Source: Flagellimonas oceanensis (GTDB lineage Bacteria; Bacteroidota; Bacteroidia; Flavobacteriales; Flavobacteriaceae). Taken from it: a DNA stretch of 64,000 nt. Within the stretch, counting starts at the first letter, position 1. Each line of letters begins with the position of its first letter. Below, piece after piece: positions 26,107 through 36,470 of the stretch. The stretch covers positions 103,870 to 167,869 of the forward strand of contig NZ_RZNA01000047.1 of assembly GCF_003992595.1 (NCBI RefSeq). Reading direction: 5' to 3'. A program made the position numbers and the translations under genes. The notes under the pieces were generated by a model. That model worked only from the letters and a program-made list of their open reading frames with translations, was not told the DNA's origin and made no database searches.

Positions 26107-27327
26107 ATGTTATACTACTTGTTCGAATTTTTAGAGAAACAATACCAACTGCCTGGCGCAGGACTTTTTCAGTTCCTTACGTTCCGGGCGGCCTTGTCCG
26201 TGTTGTTGTCCCTATTGATCGCCATGGTCTACGGAAAACGGATCATATTGTTTTTGCAGAAAAAACAAATTGGCGAGAGCATCCGCGATCTTGGCCTGGA
26301 AGGACAGAAGCAGAAGGCTGGAACACCCACCATGGGCGGATTGATCATCATCATGTCCACCTTGCTGCCAGTGATTCTTTTTGCCGACATCAAAAATGTT
26401 TATGTCATCCTATTGATAGTGACCACCATCTGGATGGGTATCATCGGGTTTATCGATGACTACATCAAAACCTTCAAAAAAGATAAGCAGGGTCTAAAAG
26501 GTAGATTTAAGGTAATGGGTCAGGTCGGATTGGGATTGATCGTGGGGTTGACACTCTACTTTCATCCTGCAGTGACCATCAAGGAAAAGGATACAACCAC
26601 GATTACCGAGAACTTTAAGGTGGAAAAGGTATTTGGAGACGAAACCAAGTCCGTTCGTACCAATGTGCCTTTCTTTAAGAATAACGAATTGGATTATGCG
26701 GATTTTATCTCATGGATGGGTAAAGGGGCCGAAGATTATGCTTGGCTGATCTTTATTCCAGTTGTGATATTGATCGTGACAGCTGTGTCCAATGGTGCTA
26801 ATCTAACGGATGGTATTGATGGTCTGGCTGCGGGTTCATCAGCGATTATCGTATTGACCTTGGGGATTTTTGCATGGGTGTCAGGTAATATTGAGTTCTC
26901 AGATTACCTCGATATTTTTTACTTGCCTCGAGTAGGTGAGCTGGTGGTGTTTATAGCCGCTTTTGTGGGAGCCTTGGTGGGATTTTTATGGTACAACACA
27001 TTTCCTGCCCAAGTGTTTATGGGCGATACAGGGAGTTTGACCATTGGTGGTGTCATTGCTGTAATTGCCATTATCGTCAGAAAGGAATTGTTGATTCCCA
27101 TTTTGTGCGGAATCTTCTTTGCCGAATCGTTATCTGTGATGTTGCAAGTGGGTTATTTCAAACACACGAAGAAGAAATATGGAGAGGGACGGCGAATATT
27201 CTTGATGGCGCCATTACACCATCATTATCAGAAGAAATCATATCACGAGAGCAAGATAGTAACCCGTTTTTGGATTATAGGAATCATGCTGGCCATTATC
27301 AGTATTGTTACGCTTAAAATTCGATAA
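26107..27327 (+). CDS. mraY: phospho-N-acetylmuramoyl-pentapeptide-transferase
   Basis: Joins UDP-MurNAc-pentapeptide to undecaprenyl phosphate to form lipid I in the inner membrane. Signatures: [11 protein letters not shown] near residue 73, IGFIDDYIK near 117, [16 protein letters not shown] near 237, [12 protein letters not shown] near 305 and [21 protein letters not shown] near 380. Length 406 aa exceeds the usual 320-360; the excess is a polar segment (about residues 158-200; [17 protein letters not shown] and onward) between membrane helices. It abuts murD without a gap. Confidence 0.98.
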   Translation: MLYYLFEFLEKQYQLPGAGLFQFLTFRAALSVLLSLLIAMVYGKRIILFLQKKQIGESIRDLGLEGQKQKAGTPTMGGLIIIMSTLLPVILFADIKNVYVILLIVTTIWMGIIGFIDDYIKTFKKDKQGLKGRFKVMGQVGLGLIVGLTLYFHPAVTIKEKDTTTITENFKVEKVFGDETKSVRTNVPFFKNNELDYADFISWMGKGAEDYAWLIFIPVVILIVTAVSNGANLTDGIDGLAAGSSAIIVLTLGIFAWVSGNIEFSDYLDIFYLPRVGELVVFIAAFVGALVGFLWYNTFPAQVFMGDTGSLTIGGVIAVIAIIVRKELLIPILCGIFFAESLSVMLQVGYFKHTKKKYGEGRRIFLMAPLHHHYQKKSYHESKIVTRFWIIGIMLAIISIVTLKIR

Positions 27328-28662
27328 ATGGACCGCTTAGTGATACTTGGAGGAGGGGAAAGTGGCGTTGGAACCGCCATTTTGGGGAAGCAAAAAGGAT
27401 TTGAGGTCTTTGTTTCGGACAAAGGCGAAATAAAAGAGAATTACAAAAAAGTTCTTGAACATTTTGAGATTGAATGGGAGTCCGGTGAGCATACCGAAGC
27501 CAAGATTATGAATGCCGATGTGGTCATGAAGAGTCCTGGTATTCCAGATAAAGTGGCTTTGGTAAAAGCACTTATTGAAAAAGGTGTCCCTGTGATTTCT
27601 GAGATAGAATTTGCATCAAGATATACGGATGCTACTTTAATCGGGATAACAGGAAGCAACGGCAAGACCACGACCACGATGTTGACCAACCATATTTTAA
27701 AAGATGGAGGACTCAGCGTTGGTATGGCGGGCAATATTGGCGATAGCTATGCTAAAATGGTGGCCGAAAAAGACTTTGACCACTATGTGTTGGAGATAAG
27801 CAGCTTTCAGTTGGATGGTATTGTGGATTTTAAGCCACATATCGCCATGATCACCAATATAACGCCCGATCACTTGGATAGGTATGAGTATAAGTTCGAA
27901 AATTATATCGCGTCCAAATTCAGAATCGCGATGAATCAGGATAAAGATGATTACCTGATTTGCGATGCCGATGATGAAGTGATTCAGGATTGGTTGAAAA
28001 AACACCCGGTTCAATCCAAAGTATTGCACTTTTCAGTGAAACAGAAACTGGAAGAAGGAGCTTGGTTGGAAGATAAAACGATTAAAATAAAATTAGAAAA
28101 TAAAACCTTGGAAATGAGTGAAGATATTTTGGCCTTGGAAGGTCAGCACAACGTAAAGAACACAATGGCAGCGAGTATGGCAGCCATGCTGGTTAAGGTC
28201 AGAAAAGAGACGATTCGCCAGAGTATTCAGTCTTTTCAGGGCGTGCCCCACAGACTGGAAAATGTATTGAAAATCAATCATGTGGAATACATCAACGATT
28301 CCAAAGCCACGAATGTAAATGCCACCTATTATGCGTTGGACGGCATTAAAAAGCCCATTGTTTGGATTGTTGGAGGTGTGGATAAGGGAAATGATTATTC
28401 CGAATTGATGCCATTGGTAAGAGAAAAGGTAAAGGCGATTATATGCTTGGGAGTGGATAACTCCAAGTTGATAGATGCATTTGGAAACGTAATCGACCTT
28501 ATGGTGGAAACCTATTCCATGGAAGAAGCTGTTAAGGTAGCTTATAAGGTTTCGGAGCGCGGAGATGCTGTGTTGTTGTCGCCGGCCTGTGCAAGTTTTG
28601 ACCTTTTCAAGAACTATGAGGATAGAGGAGATCAATTTAAAAACGCGATAAAAAATCTGTAA
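27328..28662 (+). CDS. murD: UDP-N-acetylmuramoyl-L-alanine--D-glutamate ligase
   Basis: 444-aa Mur ligase adding D-Glu to UDP-MurNAc-L-Ala. N-terminal Rossmann motif ILGGGESGVGTAILG, ATP loop ITGSNGKTTTTML near residue 112, and NDSKATNVNATYYALDG near 325 are typical. The ATG is the codon after the mraY stop; 3 bp separate the gene from ftsW. Confidence 0.98.
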   Translation: MDRLVILGGGESGVGTAILGKQKGFEVFVSDKGEIKENYKKVLEHFEIEWESGEHTEAKIMNADVVMKSPGIPDKVALVKALIEKGVPVISEIEFASRYTDATLIGITGSNGKTTTTMLTNHILKDGGLSVGMAGNIGDSYAKMVAEKDFDHYVLEISSFQLDGIVDFKPHIAMITNITPDHLDRYEYKFENYIASKFRIAMNQDKDDYLICDADDEVIQDWLKKHPVQSKVLHFSVKQKLEEGAWLEDKTIKIKLENKTLEMSEDILALEGQHNVKNTMAASMAAMLVKVRKETIRQSIQSFQGVPHRLENVLKINHVEYINDSKATNVNATYYALDGIKKPIVWIVGGVDKGNDYSELMPLVREKVKAIICLGVDNSKLIDAFGNVIDLMVETYSMEEAVKVAYKVSERGDAVLLSPACASFDLFKNYEDRGDQFKNAIKNL

Positions 28663-28665
28663 AAG

Positions 28666-29871
28666 GTGCTACGAGTATTCAAAAATCTGAAAGGTGATAA
28701 AGCCATTTGGGGCGTAGTGGCCCTCTTGGCACTTTTCTCATTTTTGCCAGTGTACAGTGCCAGTACCAACCTGGTCTATGTCAATGGTGACGGAACCACT
28801 TTGGGACATTTGGTAAAACATGCCGTGCTACTGTTCTTGGGGTTCGGTATTATTTATGCCGTGCACAGGATACCTACGCATTATTTCAAGGGGCTTTCCA
28901 TTATCGCTATGCCCATAGTTATCCTATTGCTCATTTACACCTTGACGGTGGAAACCCGAATAGGAGGGGTGACGGCCAATCGTTGGATCAAGATTCCGTT
29001 GGTGGGAGTCAACTTCCAGACATCGACATTGGCAGCAGTGGTTTTGATGATTTGGATTGCAAGATACCTGACCAAGATCAAGGATGTCAAAATAACATTC
29101 AAAGAAAGCATTCTTCCACTTTGGCTGCCTGTGGCCTTAGTGGTGCTCTTGATTTTACCCGAGAACTTTTCAACGGCGGCCATCATTAGTTTTATGGCTT
29201 TGGTATTGTGTTTTCTCGGAGGTTACCCTTTAAAATATTTGTTTGCCATGGTGGCAACAGGGGTCGTGTTTGCGGGAATGTTCCTGTTTGTGCTGTTCAA
29301 AGCCCCCGAAGTATTGCCACAACGTGCGGGTACATGGAAATCAAGGATAGAGACCTTTATCCATCCCGAACAGGCAGATAAGGATGATCTGCACCAATTG
29401 ACCTTGGCGCAGATTGCTGTGGCAGAAGGTGGTGTTGTGGGCAAAGGAGCTGGGAAAAGTGTGATGAAGAACATGTTGTCCCAGAGTACTTCGGATTTCA
29501 TTTTCGCCATCATTATTGAAGAATATGGATTACTGGGAGGGGGAGCTTTGCTCTTTTTCTATCTGTTGCTATTGTTTAGGATCGTAGTTGTGGCGCATTC
29601 GTCCAAAACGGTGTTTTCTAAATTATTGGTAATAGGGGTCGGGTTGCCAATCGTGTTCCAGGCCTTCATAAATATGGCAGTGGTGGTGCAATTGTTTCCC
29701 GTTACGGGGCAGCCATTGCCGTTGATCAGTATGGGGGGGACATCCATTTGGATGACCTGTATGGCCATAGGAATTGTGCTGAGTGCGAGCAATAAAAAAG
29801 AAAATTTAGAGGAGCAATCCCATGGTATAGATGAAACGAATCCTTTAGAAGTATTAAGTGGACAGATATAG
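28666..29871 (+). CDS. ftsW: FtsW/RodA/SpoVE family peptidoglycan glycosyltransferase
   Basis: 401-aa integral membrane SEDS protein with about ten hydrophobic segments. SEDS motifs include [19 protein letters not shown] near residue 105, the [20 protein letters not shown] loop near 245, [16 protein letters not shown] near 285, and [16 protein letters not shown] near 345. Polymerises glycan strands at the septum with the PBP encoded upstream; location in the dcw cluster favours FtsW over RodA. Starts at GTG. The last 14 bp overlap murG. Confidence 0.96.
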   Translation: MLRVFKNLKGDKAIWGVVALLALFSFLPVYSASTNLVYVNGDGTTLGHLVKHAVLLFLGFGIIYAVHRIPTHYFKGLSIIAMPIVILLLIYTLTVETRIGGVTANRWIKIPLVGVNFQTSTLAAVVLMIWIARYLTKIKDVKITFKESILPLWLPVALVVLLILPENFSTAAIISFMALVLCFLGGYPLKYLFAMVATGVVFAGMFLFVLFKAPEVLPQRAGTWKSRIETFIHPEQADKDDLHQLTLAQIAVAEGGVVGKGAGKSVMKNMLSQSTSDFIFAIIIEEYGLLGGGALLFFYLLLLFRIVVVAHSSKTVFSKLLVIGVGLPIVFQAFINMAVVVQLFPVTGQPLPLISMGGTSIWMTCMAIGIVLSASNKKENLEEQSHGIDETNPLEVLSGQI

Positions 29872-30946
29872 GTTTATACTTTCTGGAGGGGGAACGGGAG
29901 GACATATTTATCCCGCCGTGGCCATAGCGAACGAATTGAAGCGAAGATATCCCGATGCCGAGTTTTTGTTCGTAGGGGCAAAGGATAAAATGGAAATGGA
30001 AAAAGTACCGCAAGCAGGATATGAAATCAAAGGCTTGTGGATAAGTGGAATACAACGGAAACTGACATTGAAAAATCTCATGTTTCCCTTTAAACTGATA
30101 AGTAGTTTGTTAAAAGCGCGCAAAATAGTGAAACAGTTCAAACCACATGTGGCCATTGGCACGGGAGGTTTTGCCAGTGGACCATTATTGCGCATGGCCG
30201 AAAGTTCGGGTGTTCCCTGTGTGCTGCAAGAACAGAATTCCTTCGCGGGAATCACGAACAAACTACTGGCTGGGAATGCGGAAAAAATATGTGTGGCCTA
30301 CGATGGCATGGAGCGCTTTTTTCCAAAGGAAAAGATTGTGAAGACGGGAAACCCCATCCGAACCGATTTGGTGGAAGTAAAGGAAGGGAAAAAAGAGGCA
30401 GCTGTCTTTTTTGGACTTGATGGAGATAAAAAGACGGTTCTGATATTGGGTGGTAGTCTTGGAGCTAGGCGAATCAATCAATTGATTGAAAAAGAGCTTG
30501 TTTTTTTTGAAGAAAAGGGATTGCAAGTGCTTTGGCAATGTGGCAAACTGTATCATGAGGAATATAAGAAACATGAATCCGATAAGGTCAAAGTCTTGGC
30601 TTTCATAAATCGAATGGATTTGGCCTATGCAGCTGCAGATGTTATCATTTCAAGAGCTGGTGCGGGGTCGGTCTCCGAGCTTTGCTTGGTGGGCAAACCT
30701 GTGATTTTTATTCCATCGCCCAACGTTGCAGAGGACCATCAAACCCAAAATGCAAAAGCTTTGGTGGCCAGAGATGCAGCCATTATGCTAAGGGAAAATG
30801 AGTTGGATACTGAATTTGAACGACGTTTTTCTGAATTAATGGATTCAGAAGAAAGCCGAGAAAAACTGGGGAAAAACATTAAAAAAATGGCCATGCCCAA
30901 GGCCACGGAACATATTGTGGATGAAATCGTAAAGTTGTTGAAGTGA
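29858..30946 (+). CDS. murG: undecaprenyldiphospho-muramoylpentapeptide beta-N-acetylglucosaminyltransferase
   Basis: 362-aa GT-B glycosyltransferase converting lipid I to lipid II at the inner face of the membrane. [18 protein letters not shown] near residue 10 and [12 protein letters not shown] near 103 are the N-terminal motifs; [13 protein letters not shown] near 190 and [24 protein letters not shown] near 265 form the UDP-GlcNAc site. GTG start inside the end of ftsW; the end overlaps murC by 4 bp. Confidence 0.98.
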   Translation: MDRYRFILSGGGTGGHIYPAVAIANELKRRYPDAEFLFVGAKDKMEMEKVPQAGYEIKGLWISGIQRKLTLKNLMFPFKLISSLLKARKIVKQFKPHVAIGTGGFASGPLLRMAESSGVPCVLQEQNSFAGITNKLLAGNAEKICVAYDGMERFFPKEKIVKTGNPIRTDLVEVKEGKKEAAVFFGLDGDKKTVLILGGSLGARRINQLIEKELVFFEEKGLQVLWQCGKLYHEEYKKHESDKVKVLAFINRMDLAYAAADVIISRAGAGSVSELCLVGKPVIFIPSPNVAEDHQTQNAKALVARDAAIMLRENELDTEFERRFSELMDSEESREKLGKNIKKMAMPKATEHIVDEIVKLLK

Positions 30947-32292
30947 ACTTGAAGAATATACATAGCGTTTATTTTATAGGCATTGGAGGCATAGGAATGT
31001 CCGCCTTGGCACGCTATTTCAAATTCGTGGGCAAAGAAGTGGCGGGTTATGATCGCACCCCCACACCTATTACGGAGGGATTGATGGAAAAAGGCATTTC
31101 GGTACATTTTGAGGATAATGTCGATTTGATTTCCGATACCTTCAAACACCCCAACACATTAGTGGTCTACACCCCTGCAGTGCCTTCAAAGCATTCGGAA
31201 TATCAGTATTATTTGAACCAGGGATTTGACTTGAAAAAGCGCTCAGAAGTGCTTGGGATTATAACCAAGGATTCGTTCTGTTTAGCGGTTGCCGGGACAC
31301 ATGGCAAAACGACCACGACATGTATTTTGGCGCATTTACTTAAGGAGTGTGAGTTGCCGATGACTGCATTTTTAGGGGGAGTTTCGGAAGACTTCGACAG
31401 CAATTTTGTGCTGGATGGCACCGAATATTCGGTAGTGGAGGCAGATGAGTTCGATCGTTCATTTTTGCGTTTGACACCGACAGTGGCATGCATCACATCT
31501 ATGGATGCCGACCACTTGGATATCTATGGCACCAAAGAGGAGTTGGAGCGATCGTTCAAAGAGTTTATCGGAAGAATCAAACCTGAAGGAAAGTTATTTG
31601 TGAGAAAGGGGTTGCCTTTGGAAGGAACCACTTTTGGTATTGAAGATGGAGCCGATTACTGCATAAAAAATATTGAAATTGAACATGGAGCCTACATATT
31701 TGATCTGGTAACACCTTCTGAGGTCCTAAAGAACGTAAAGTTCAACAAACCTGGGAGGCACAATTTGCTCAATGGATTAGCTGCTTTTGCGATGGCGGTG
31801 CAAACTGGTTCCCCACCACACCGCCTTGCCGAAGCTTTAGGGACTTTCAAAGGAGTGCAGCGTAGGTTCTCTTATCAGATTAAGGAAAAGGATTTTGTGT
31901 TTATCGATGATTATGCACATCACCCCACAGAGATCAGTGCCGTGCATCAGGCGATTCGAGAAATGCATGCAGGGCAAAAGGTAACGGTAATTTTTCAACC
32001 ACATCTGTTCTCGCGAACACAGGATTTTGCAGATGATTTCGCCGCAAGTCTATCGGATTTTGATGAAATCATACTGTTGGACATTTACCCAGCCAGGGAA
32101 GAACCTATTGAAGGGGTGACCTCAAAATGGTTGTTGGATAAAATAGAGAATCCCAACAAAAAACTGATTTCTAAATCAGCGTTGCTGGAAGAGGTGAAAA
32201 ACTGCAAATCAGGAGTCTTGGTTGCTCTTGGTGCAGGGGATATTGGGCTGGAAGTGCCAAAAATCAAAAAAGAATTGAGTTATGCGCATTAA
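30943..32292 (+). CDS. murC: UDP-N-acetylmuramate--L-alanine ligase
   Basis: 449-aa Mur ligase adding L-Ala to UDP-MurNAc, the first amino acid of the stem peptide. Rossmann motif [17 protein letters not shown] at the N-terminus, ATP loop [15 protein letters not shown] near residue 112, and [19 protein letters not shown] near 325 are the MurC signatures. GTG start overlapping the murG stop. Ends 11 bp inside ftsQ. Confidence 0.98.
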   Translation: MNLKNIHSVYFIGIGGIGMSALARYFKFVGKEVAGYDRTPTPITEGLMEKGISVHFEDNVDLISDTFKHPNTLVVYTPAVPSKHSEYQYYLNQGFDLKKRSEVLGIITKDSFCLAVAGTHGKTTTTCILAHLLKECELPMTAFLGGVSEDFDSNFVLDGTEYSVVEADEFDRSFLRLTPTVACITSMDADHLDIYGTKEELERSFKEFIGRIKPEGKLFVRKGLPLEGTTFGIEDGADYCIKNIEIEHGAYIFDLVTPSEVLKNVKFNKPGRHNLLNGLAAFAMAVQTGSPPHRLAEALGTFKGVQRRFSYQIKEKDFVFIDDYAHHPTEISAVHQAIREMHAGQKVTVIFQPHLFSRTQDFADDFAASLSDFDEIILLDIYPAREEPIEGVTSKWLLDKIENPNKKLISKSALLEEVKNCKSGVLVALGAGDIGLEVPKIKKELSYAH

Positions 32293-33001
32293 TTGGGATT
32301 ACATAAAACTGGCATTCTTGTCGGTTGCCGTAGTTGCGCTCTTCGGTTTCGCCGATCAAAGAAACCGAGGCAAAATGGTGGAAAATGTCACCGTGAAATT
32401 CGTAGGGGAAAACAATTTGTATTTAACTGAGGATGCGGTTAATAAATTGTTAATACAAAATTACGGAGCCCTAGAGAATACGCCTAAAGAACAGTTAGTT
32501 TTGAATACCATAGAGGAAGTTATACTATCCAATGATATGGTCAAAAATGCCCAGGTGTATCTTACTGTAAACGGGGAACTTGTATCCAAGATTGTTCAGC
32601 GAAAGCCAATTGGAAGAATAGAAGGTGTCTCCAAATTTTATTTGGATGATCAGGGTAAACGCATGCCATTGTCAAGACATCATTCGGCAAGGGTCCCAAT
32701 AATCACTGGAAAGATTACGGGGAAAACCCTTGAGGATGCTTATGCGATTTTGGACTATATCAACAATGATGATTTTCTAAGGAAGAATGTCATTGGGATA
32801 CATATCGAGGACGAAGGAAAATATCAGCTCAAATTCCGCATGGAAAATTTTGTGGTGAACTTGGGCGGAGTGGACAATTTGAACAAAAAGTTCAAAAATT
32901 TTATGGCCTTTTATGCAAAGGCCGCCAAGGACAATTCCTTGGAAGATTATGCAACAGTGAGTTTGGAATTCAACAATCAAGTGGTTTGCACCAAAATTTA
33001 A
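32282..33001 (+). CDS. ftsQ: cell division protein FtsQ
   Basis: 239-aa bitopic membrane protein. A short cytoplasmic head precedes one helix (IKLAFLSVAVVALFGFA). The periplasmic POTRA-like and beta domain follows (VTVKFVGENNLYLTEDAVNKLL, VQRKPIGRIEG). FtsQ connects FtsL and partners to the early divisome. Sequence is divergent from proteobacterial FtsQ, but length and position between murC and ftsA are decisive. 3 bp before ftsA. Confidence 0.92.
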   Translation: MRINWDYIKLAFLSVAVVALFGFADQRNRGKMVENVTVKFVGENNLYLTEDAVNKLLIQNYGALENTPKEQLVLNTIEEVILSNDMVKNAQVYLTVNGELVSKIVQRKPIGRIEGVSKFYLDDQGKRMPLSRHHSARVPIITGKITGKTLEDAYAILDYINNDDFLRKNVIGIHIEDEGKYQLKFRMENFVVNLGGVDNLNKKFKNFMAFYAKAAKDNSLEDYATVSLEFNNQVVCTKI

Positions 33002-33004
33002 ATT

Positions 33005-34336
33005 ATGGAACAAGGTAATTATTCAGTTGGATTGGATATTGGAACTACTAAGATCGTAGCGATCATCGGTAGGGAAAATGAGTATGGAAAAATTGAGATT
33101 TTGGGCACCGGACGATCAAAGAGTTTGGGTGTTCACCGTGGAGTGGTCAACAACATCACACAGACCATCTCGTCTATTCAGCAGGCGGTGGAACAGGCTG
33201 AATTGAATTCAGGGTTAAAGATAGGTTCCGTGGTCGTGGGTATTGCAGGACAACATATTCGCAGCTTGCACCACAGCGATTATATCACAAGACCCAATTC
33301 CGAAGAGGTTATAGATAATGATGATTTGGATAAGCTGTGCAACCAAGTGTACAAGTTGGTCATGCTTCCCGGAGAGGAGATTATCCATGTATTGCCACAG
33401 GAGTACAAAGTGGACGGCCAATCGGAAATAAAAGAGCCCGTGGGTATGTACGGTGGTCGATTGGAAGCCAATTTTCATGTAGTGGTCGGACAGGTGTCCT
33501 CCATTAAAAACATTGGAAGGTGTATCAAAAGTGCCGGATTGGACCTTGGGAACATCACTTTAGAGCCCTTGGCATCCGCTGATGCTGTTTTGAGTCAAGA
33601 GGAGAAAGAAGCAGGTGTTGCTTTGATCGATATTGGAGGTGGTACTACGGATTTGGCCATTTTCAAGGATGGTATCATTCGCCATACTTCCGTAATTCCA
33701 TTCGGAGGTAACGTAATCACTGAAGACATTAAAGAGGGATGCTCCATCATCGAGAAGCAGGCTGAATTGCTAAAGATAAAGTTTGGTTCCGCTTGGCCAG
33801 GGGAGAACAAGGATAACGAAATCGTTTCCATTCCTGGGCTACGAGGTCGTGAGCCCAAGGAAATCACATTAAAGAACCTTTCCAAGATTATTCACGCGCG
33901 AGTAGTGGAAATCGTGGAACAAGTGTATGTGGAAATCAAAAACTACGGACACGAAGAACAAAAGAAAAAATTGATCGCGGGAATTGTACTTACGGGTGGT
34001 GGTAGCCAATTGAAACATTTGAAGCAATTGGTGGAATACATTACCGGTATGGACACAAGAATCGGTTATCCAAACGAACACCTTGCCGGAGATTCGGACG
34101 AGGAGGTAGCAAGCCCATTGTACGCAACGGCCGTTGGATTACTGATGAATTCCTTGGAGGCCAAAAAGAAAAACCAAGTGGTGCATCAAGAAGAAGTCCA
34201 CGAAGAAGAGGTTTTGGTGGGCCAAGAAAACGATATGGGAGCCAAAGCAAATGCTGCGGCCACCCATACGGAGAGAAAATCCATTTTTGACAAATGGTCA
34301 GAAAAGTTGAAGGACTTTTTGGACAACGCAGAATAA
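33005..34336 (+). CDS. ftsA: cell division protein FtsA
   Basis: 443-aa actin-like ATPase that tethers FtsZ to the membrane. Phosphate-1 motif VGLDIGTTKIVAIIGR at the N-terminus, phosphate-2 VALIDIGGGTTDLAIF near residue 208, and adenosine motif GIVLTGGGSQLKHL near 328 are seen, with the SHS2/1C region between. The C-terminus (about 375-443) is a charged linker ending SIFDKWSEKLKDFLDN, which suits an amphipathic membrane-binding helix. Confidence 0.98.
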   Translation: MEQGNYSVGLDIGTTKIVAIIGRENEYGKIEILGTGRSKSLGVHRGVVNNITQTISSIQQAVEQAELNSGLKIGSVVVGIAGQHIRSLHHSDYITRPNSEEVIDNDDLDKLCNQVYKLVMLPGEEIIHVLPQEYKVDGQSEIKEPVGMYGGRLEANFHVVVGQVSSIKNIGRCIKSAGLDLGNITLEPLASADAVLSQEEKEAGVALIDIGGGTTDLAIFKDGIIRHTSVIPFGGNVITEDIKEGCSIIEKQAELLKIKFGSAWPGENKDNEIVSIPGLRGREPKEITLKNLSKIIHARVVEIVEQVYVEIKNYGHEEQKKKLIAGIVLTGGGSQLKHLKQLVEYITGMDTRIGYPNEHLAGDSDEEVASPLYATAVGLLMNSLEAKKKNQVVHQEEVHEEEVLVGQENDMGAKANAAATHTERKSIFDKWSEKLKDFLDNAE

Positions 34337-34363
34337 TAACCCCAGAAGAGAAACACAACTGTC

Positions 34364-36370
34364 ATGAGTAAGAACACTGAATTTGACAATATCGCTTTTG
34401 ATTTGCCCAAGAACAAGAGCAACGTAATTAAAGTTATCGGAGTAGGAGGCGGTGGTAGCAATGCTATCAACCACATGTTCCAGGCCGGTATCAACGGAGT
34501 CGATTTTGTAATCTGCAACACCGATGCCCAAGCTTTGCAAAACAGTGCCGTGCCCAATAAAATCCAATTAGGGGTATCCCTGACCGAAGGATTGGGAGCG
34601 GGAGCCAACCCAGACATTGGTGAGCAGGCCGCATTGGAAAGCATGGAGGATTTGAAGGCCATGTTGGACAACAATACCAAAATGGCATTCATCACTGCAG
34701 GAATGGGAGGTGGAACCGGTACAGGTGCAGCTCCGGTTTTAGCTAAGCTTGCCAAAGAAATGGATGTTCTTACGGTGGGTATCGTTACCATGCCGTTCCA
34801 GTTCGAGGGAGCCATGCGTAACAAACAGGCACAAATCGGGATAGAAAAACTACGTGCCAACGTGGATTCCTTGATTGTGATCAATAACAACAAACTTAGA
34901 GAAGTATACGGTAATCTTGGGTTTAAGGCCGGTTTCTCAAAAGCAGATGAAGTATTGGCCACTGCGGCAAGGGGTATCGCAGAGGTAATAACCCATCACT
35001 ACACACAAAACATTGACCTTAGGGATGCCAAGACCGTACTTTCCAATAGTGGTACTGCCATTATGGGTTCGGCAGCAGCATCAGGTTCCTCAAGGGCCAC
35101 AGAGGCCATCATGAAAGCCTTGGACTCCCCATTGTTGAACGATAACAAAATCAACGGTGCCAAAAATGTGTTGTTGCTGATTGTTTCAGGTTCTCAAGAA
35201 ATCACGATCGATGAAATCGGGGAAATCAATGATCATATCCAGATTGAAGCAGGTCACGGAGCCAACATCATCATGGGTGTGGGCGAAGATGAAAGCTTGG
35301 GCGAGGCCATTGCGGTTACGGTAATTGCCACAGGCTTTAACACAGACCAGCAGGATAATATTGTGAACACTGAGTCCAAGAAGGTTTTTTACACCTTGGA
35401 GGATGAGCAAACTGCGGAGCAGGACCTAACACCAGAGGCTACATCGGTACAGGAGGTTAAAGTTGAAAAAACTCCAACTCCCGAACCAGAGCCTCAACCG
35501 GAACCAACGCCAGAACCACAAGTGGTAAAACACACTTTGGACATGGAGGAAGAGCAGGGGGGAATCCAACCAAAAGTTGAGGCGAAAGACCCTGATTTGA
35601 TTCCAACGACCAGTTACATCAGAAACTTCAATGTGTTCTATGAAGAAGTGGTCGCTGAGCCAGTAGAAGATGACTTTGTCATTATAGAAGCCAAGAATGT
35701 AATCAACAATATTGATGTGGTTGATGCAGAAGAAGTGCCTGCCAAAAGCAATGAGGATCAGTTTACCTTGAGTTTTGACATGCCTTTGAACCAAGCAGAG
35801 GAAGAGGAGGATGAAAAAGAACATACGGTGACCTTCAACTTGGATGATGACGGTCTGGGAGACGTGGAGGTAAACGATTATGTAGAGGTAAAACCTGTTT
35901 TGGAATATAAGAAAGAGGGAGAGACCAGATACGATCTTCAAGAATATATGGAGTTGGAGGAAAAGTTGACTGGAGCCAAATCAAAAGCAGAGACGCATGA
36001 GCCAAAAATGATGGAGAACGAGCTTGTTTTTGAGAAGAAGGAAATCAAGGTGGAAGAAAAGAGTGAAGGCTCAGGAGAAAACGAAGAGACAACTAGCAGT
36101 CTTGACCCTATGAACAGTTCCATCAGTGATATCCTAAAAGACCGTGCTGACGAACGTAGGAGGAAATTGAAAAACTTCAACTATAAGTTCCAGAACAACA
36201 GGAACAGTATAGACGATATTGAAAAAGAGCCAGCATACAAGCGCCAAGGAGTCGACTTGAACGATGTTCCAAAGGAACAAAAAGTATCCAGGACCAGCTT
36301 GGGAGAGGATAGCAACGATGATTTACAGTTGCGTTCCAACAACTCTTTTTTACACGATAATGTTGATTAG
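34364..36370 (+). CDS. ftsZ: cell division protein FtsZ with a very long acidic C-terminal extension
   Basis: 668-aa tubulin homologue forming the Z-ring. The GTPase core fills about residues 15-330: VGGGGSNAINHM, the tubulin signature GGGTGTGAAPVLAKLA near 115, and NNNKLREVYGNLG. The remaining ~330 residues are disordered-looking, rich in Glu, Asp, Pro and Val, including a run of Pro-Glu pairs near 370-390, and end in QLRSNNSFLHDNVD. E. coli FtsZ is 383 aa with a linker of about 50. The long tail is typical of flavobacteria. A strong terminator closes the cluster. Confidence 0.98.
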   Translation: MSKNTEFDNIAFDLPKNKSNVIKVIGVGGGGSNAINHMFQAGINGVDFVICNTDAQALQNSAVPNKIQLGVSLTEGLGAGANPDIGEQAALESMEDLKAMLDNNTKMAFITAGMGGGTGTGAAPVLAKLAKEMDVLTVGIVTMPFQFEGAMRNKQAQIGIEKLRANVDSLIVINNNKLREVYGNLGFKAGFSKADEVLATAARGIAEVITHHYTQNIDLRDAKTVLSNSGTAIMGSAAASGSSRATEAIMKALDSPLLNDNKINGAKNVLLLIVSGSQEITIDEIGEINDHIQIEAGHGANIIMGVGEDESLGEAIAVTVIATGFNTDQQDNIVNTESKKVFYTLEDEQTAEQDLTPEATSVQEVKVEKTPTPEPEPQPEPTPEPQVVKHTLDMEEEQGGIQPKVEAKDPDLIPTTSYIRNFNVFYEEVVAEPVEDDFVIIEAKNVINNIDVVDAEEVPAKSNEDQFTLSFDMPLNQAEEEEDEKEHTVTFNLDDDGLGDVEVNDYVEVKPVLEYKKEGETRYDLQEYMELEEKLTGAKSKAETHEPKMMENELVFEKKEIKVEEKSEGSGENEETTSSLDPMNSSISDILKDRADERRRKLKNFNYKFQNNRNSIDDIEKEPAYKRQGVDLNDVPKEQKVSRTSLGEDSNDDLQLRSNNSFLHDNVD

Positions 36371-36406
36371 TAGTGTTTAAATTAACATCCATTTTTAATG
36401 GACATC

Positions 36407-36446
36407 ATAAACCCGGAAGTGCAAAAACTTTCGGGTTTATTTTTTA
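36407..36446 (+). terminator. terminator of the division/wall cluster after ftsZ
   Basis: ATAAACCCG (36407-36415) pairs exactly with CGGGTTTAT (36432-36440), extended by an AAGT/ACTT pairing, followed by a T-run. It lies 36 bp after ftsZ. Confidence 0.88.
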
Positions 36447-36452
36447 TCTTCG
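36445..36452 (+). promoter_or_regulatory. possible -7 element TATCTTCG for the YqeY-like gene
   Basis: Seven of eight positions match TAnnTTTG, immediately after the ftsZ terminator and 18 bp before the ATG at 36471. Confidence 0.4.
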
Positions 36453-36470
36453 CCAACTAAATTGGAAAAC

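Noticed and set aside
28093..28635. 180-codon open frame on the minus strand
   Set aside because: Antisense to the 3' half of murD.
35426..35941. 171-codon open frame on the minus strand
   Set aside because: Antisense to the low-complexity FtsZ tail; reverse of Glu-rich codons gives a false Phe/Leu-rich protein.
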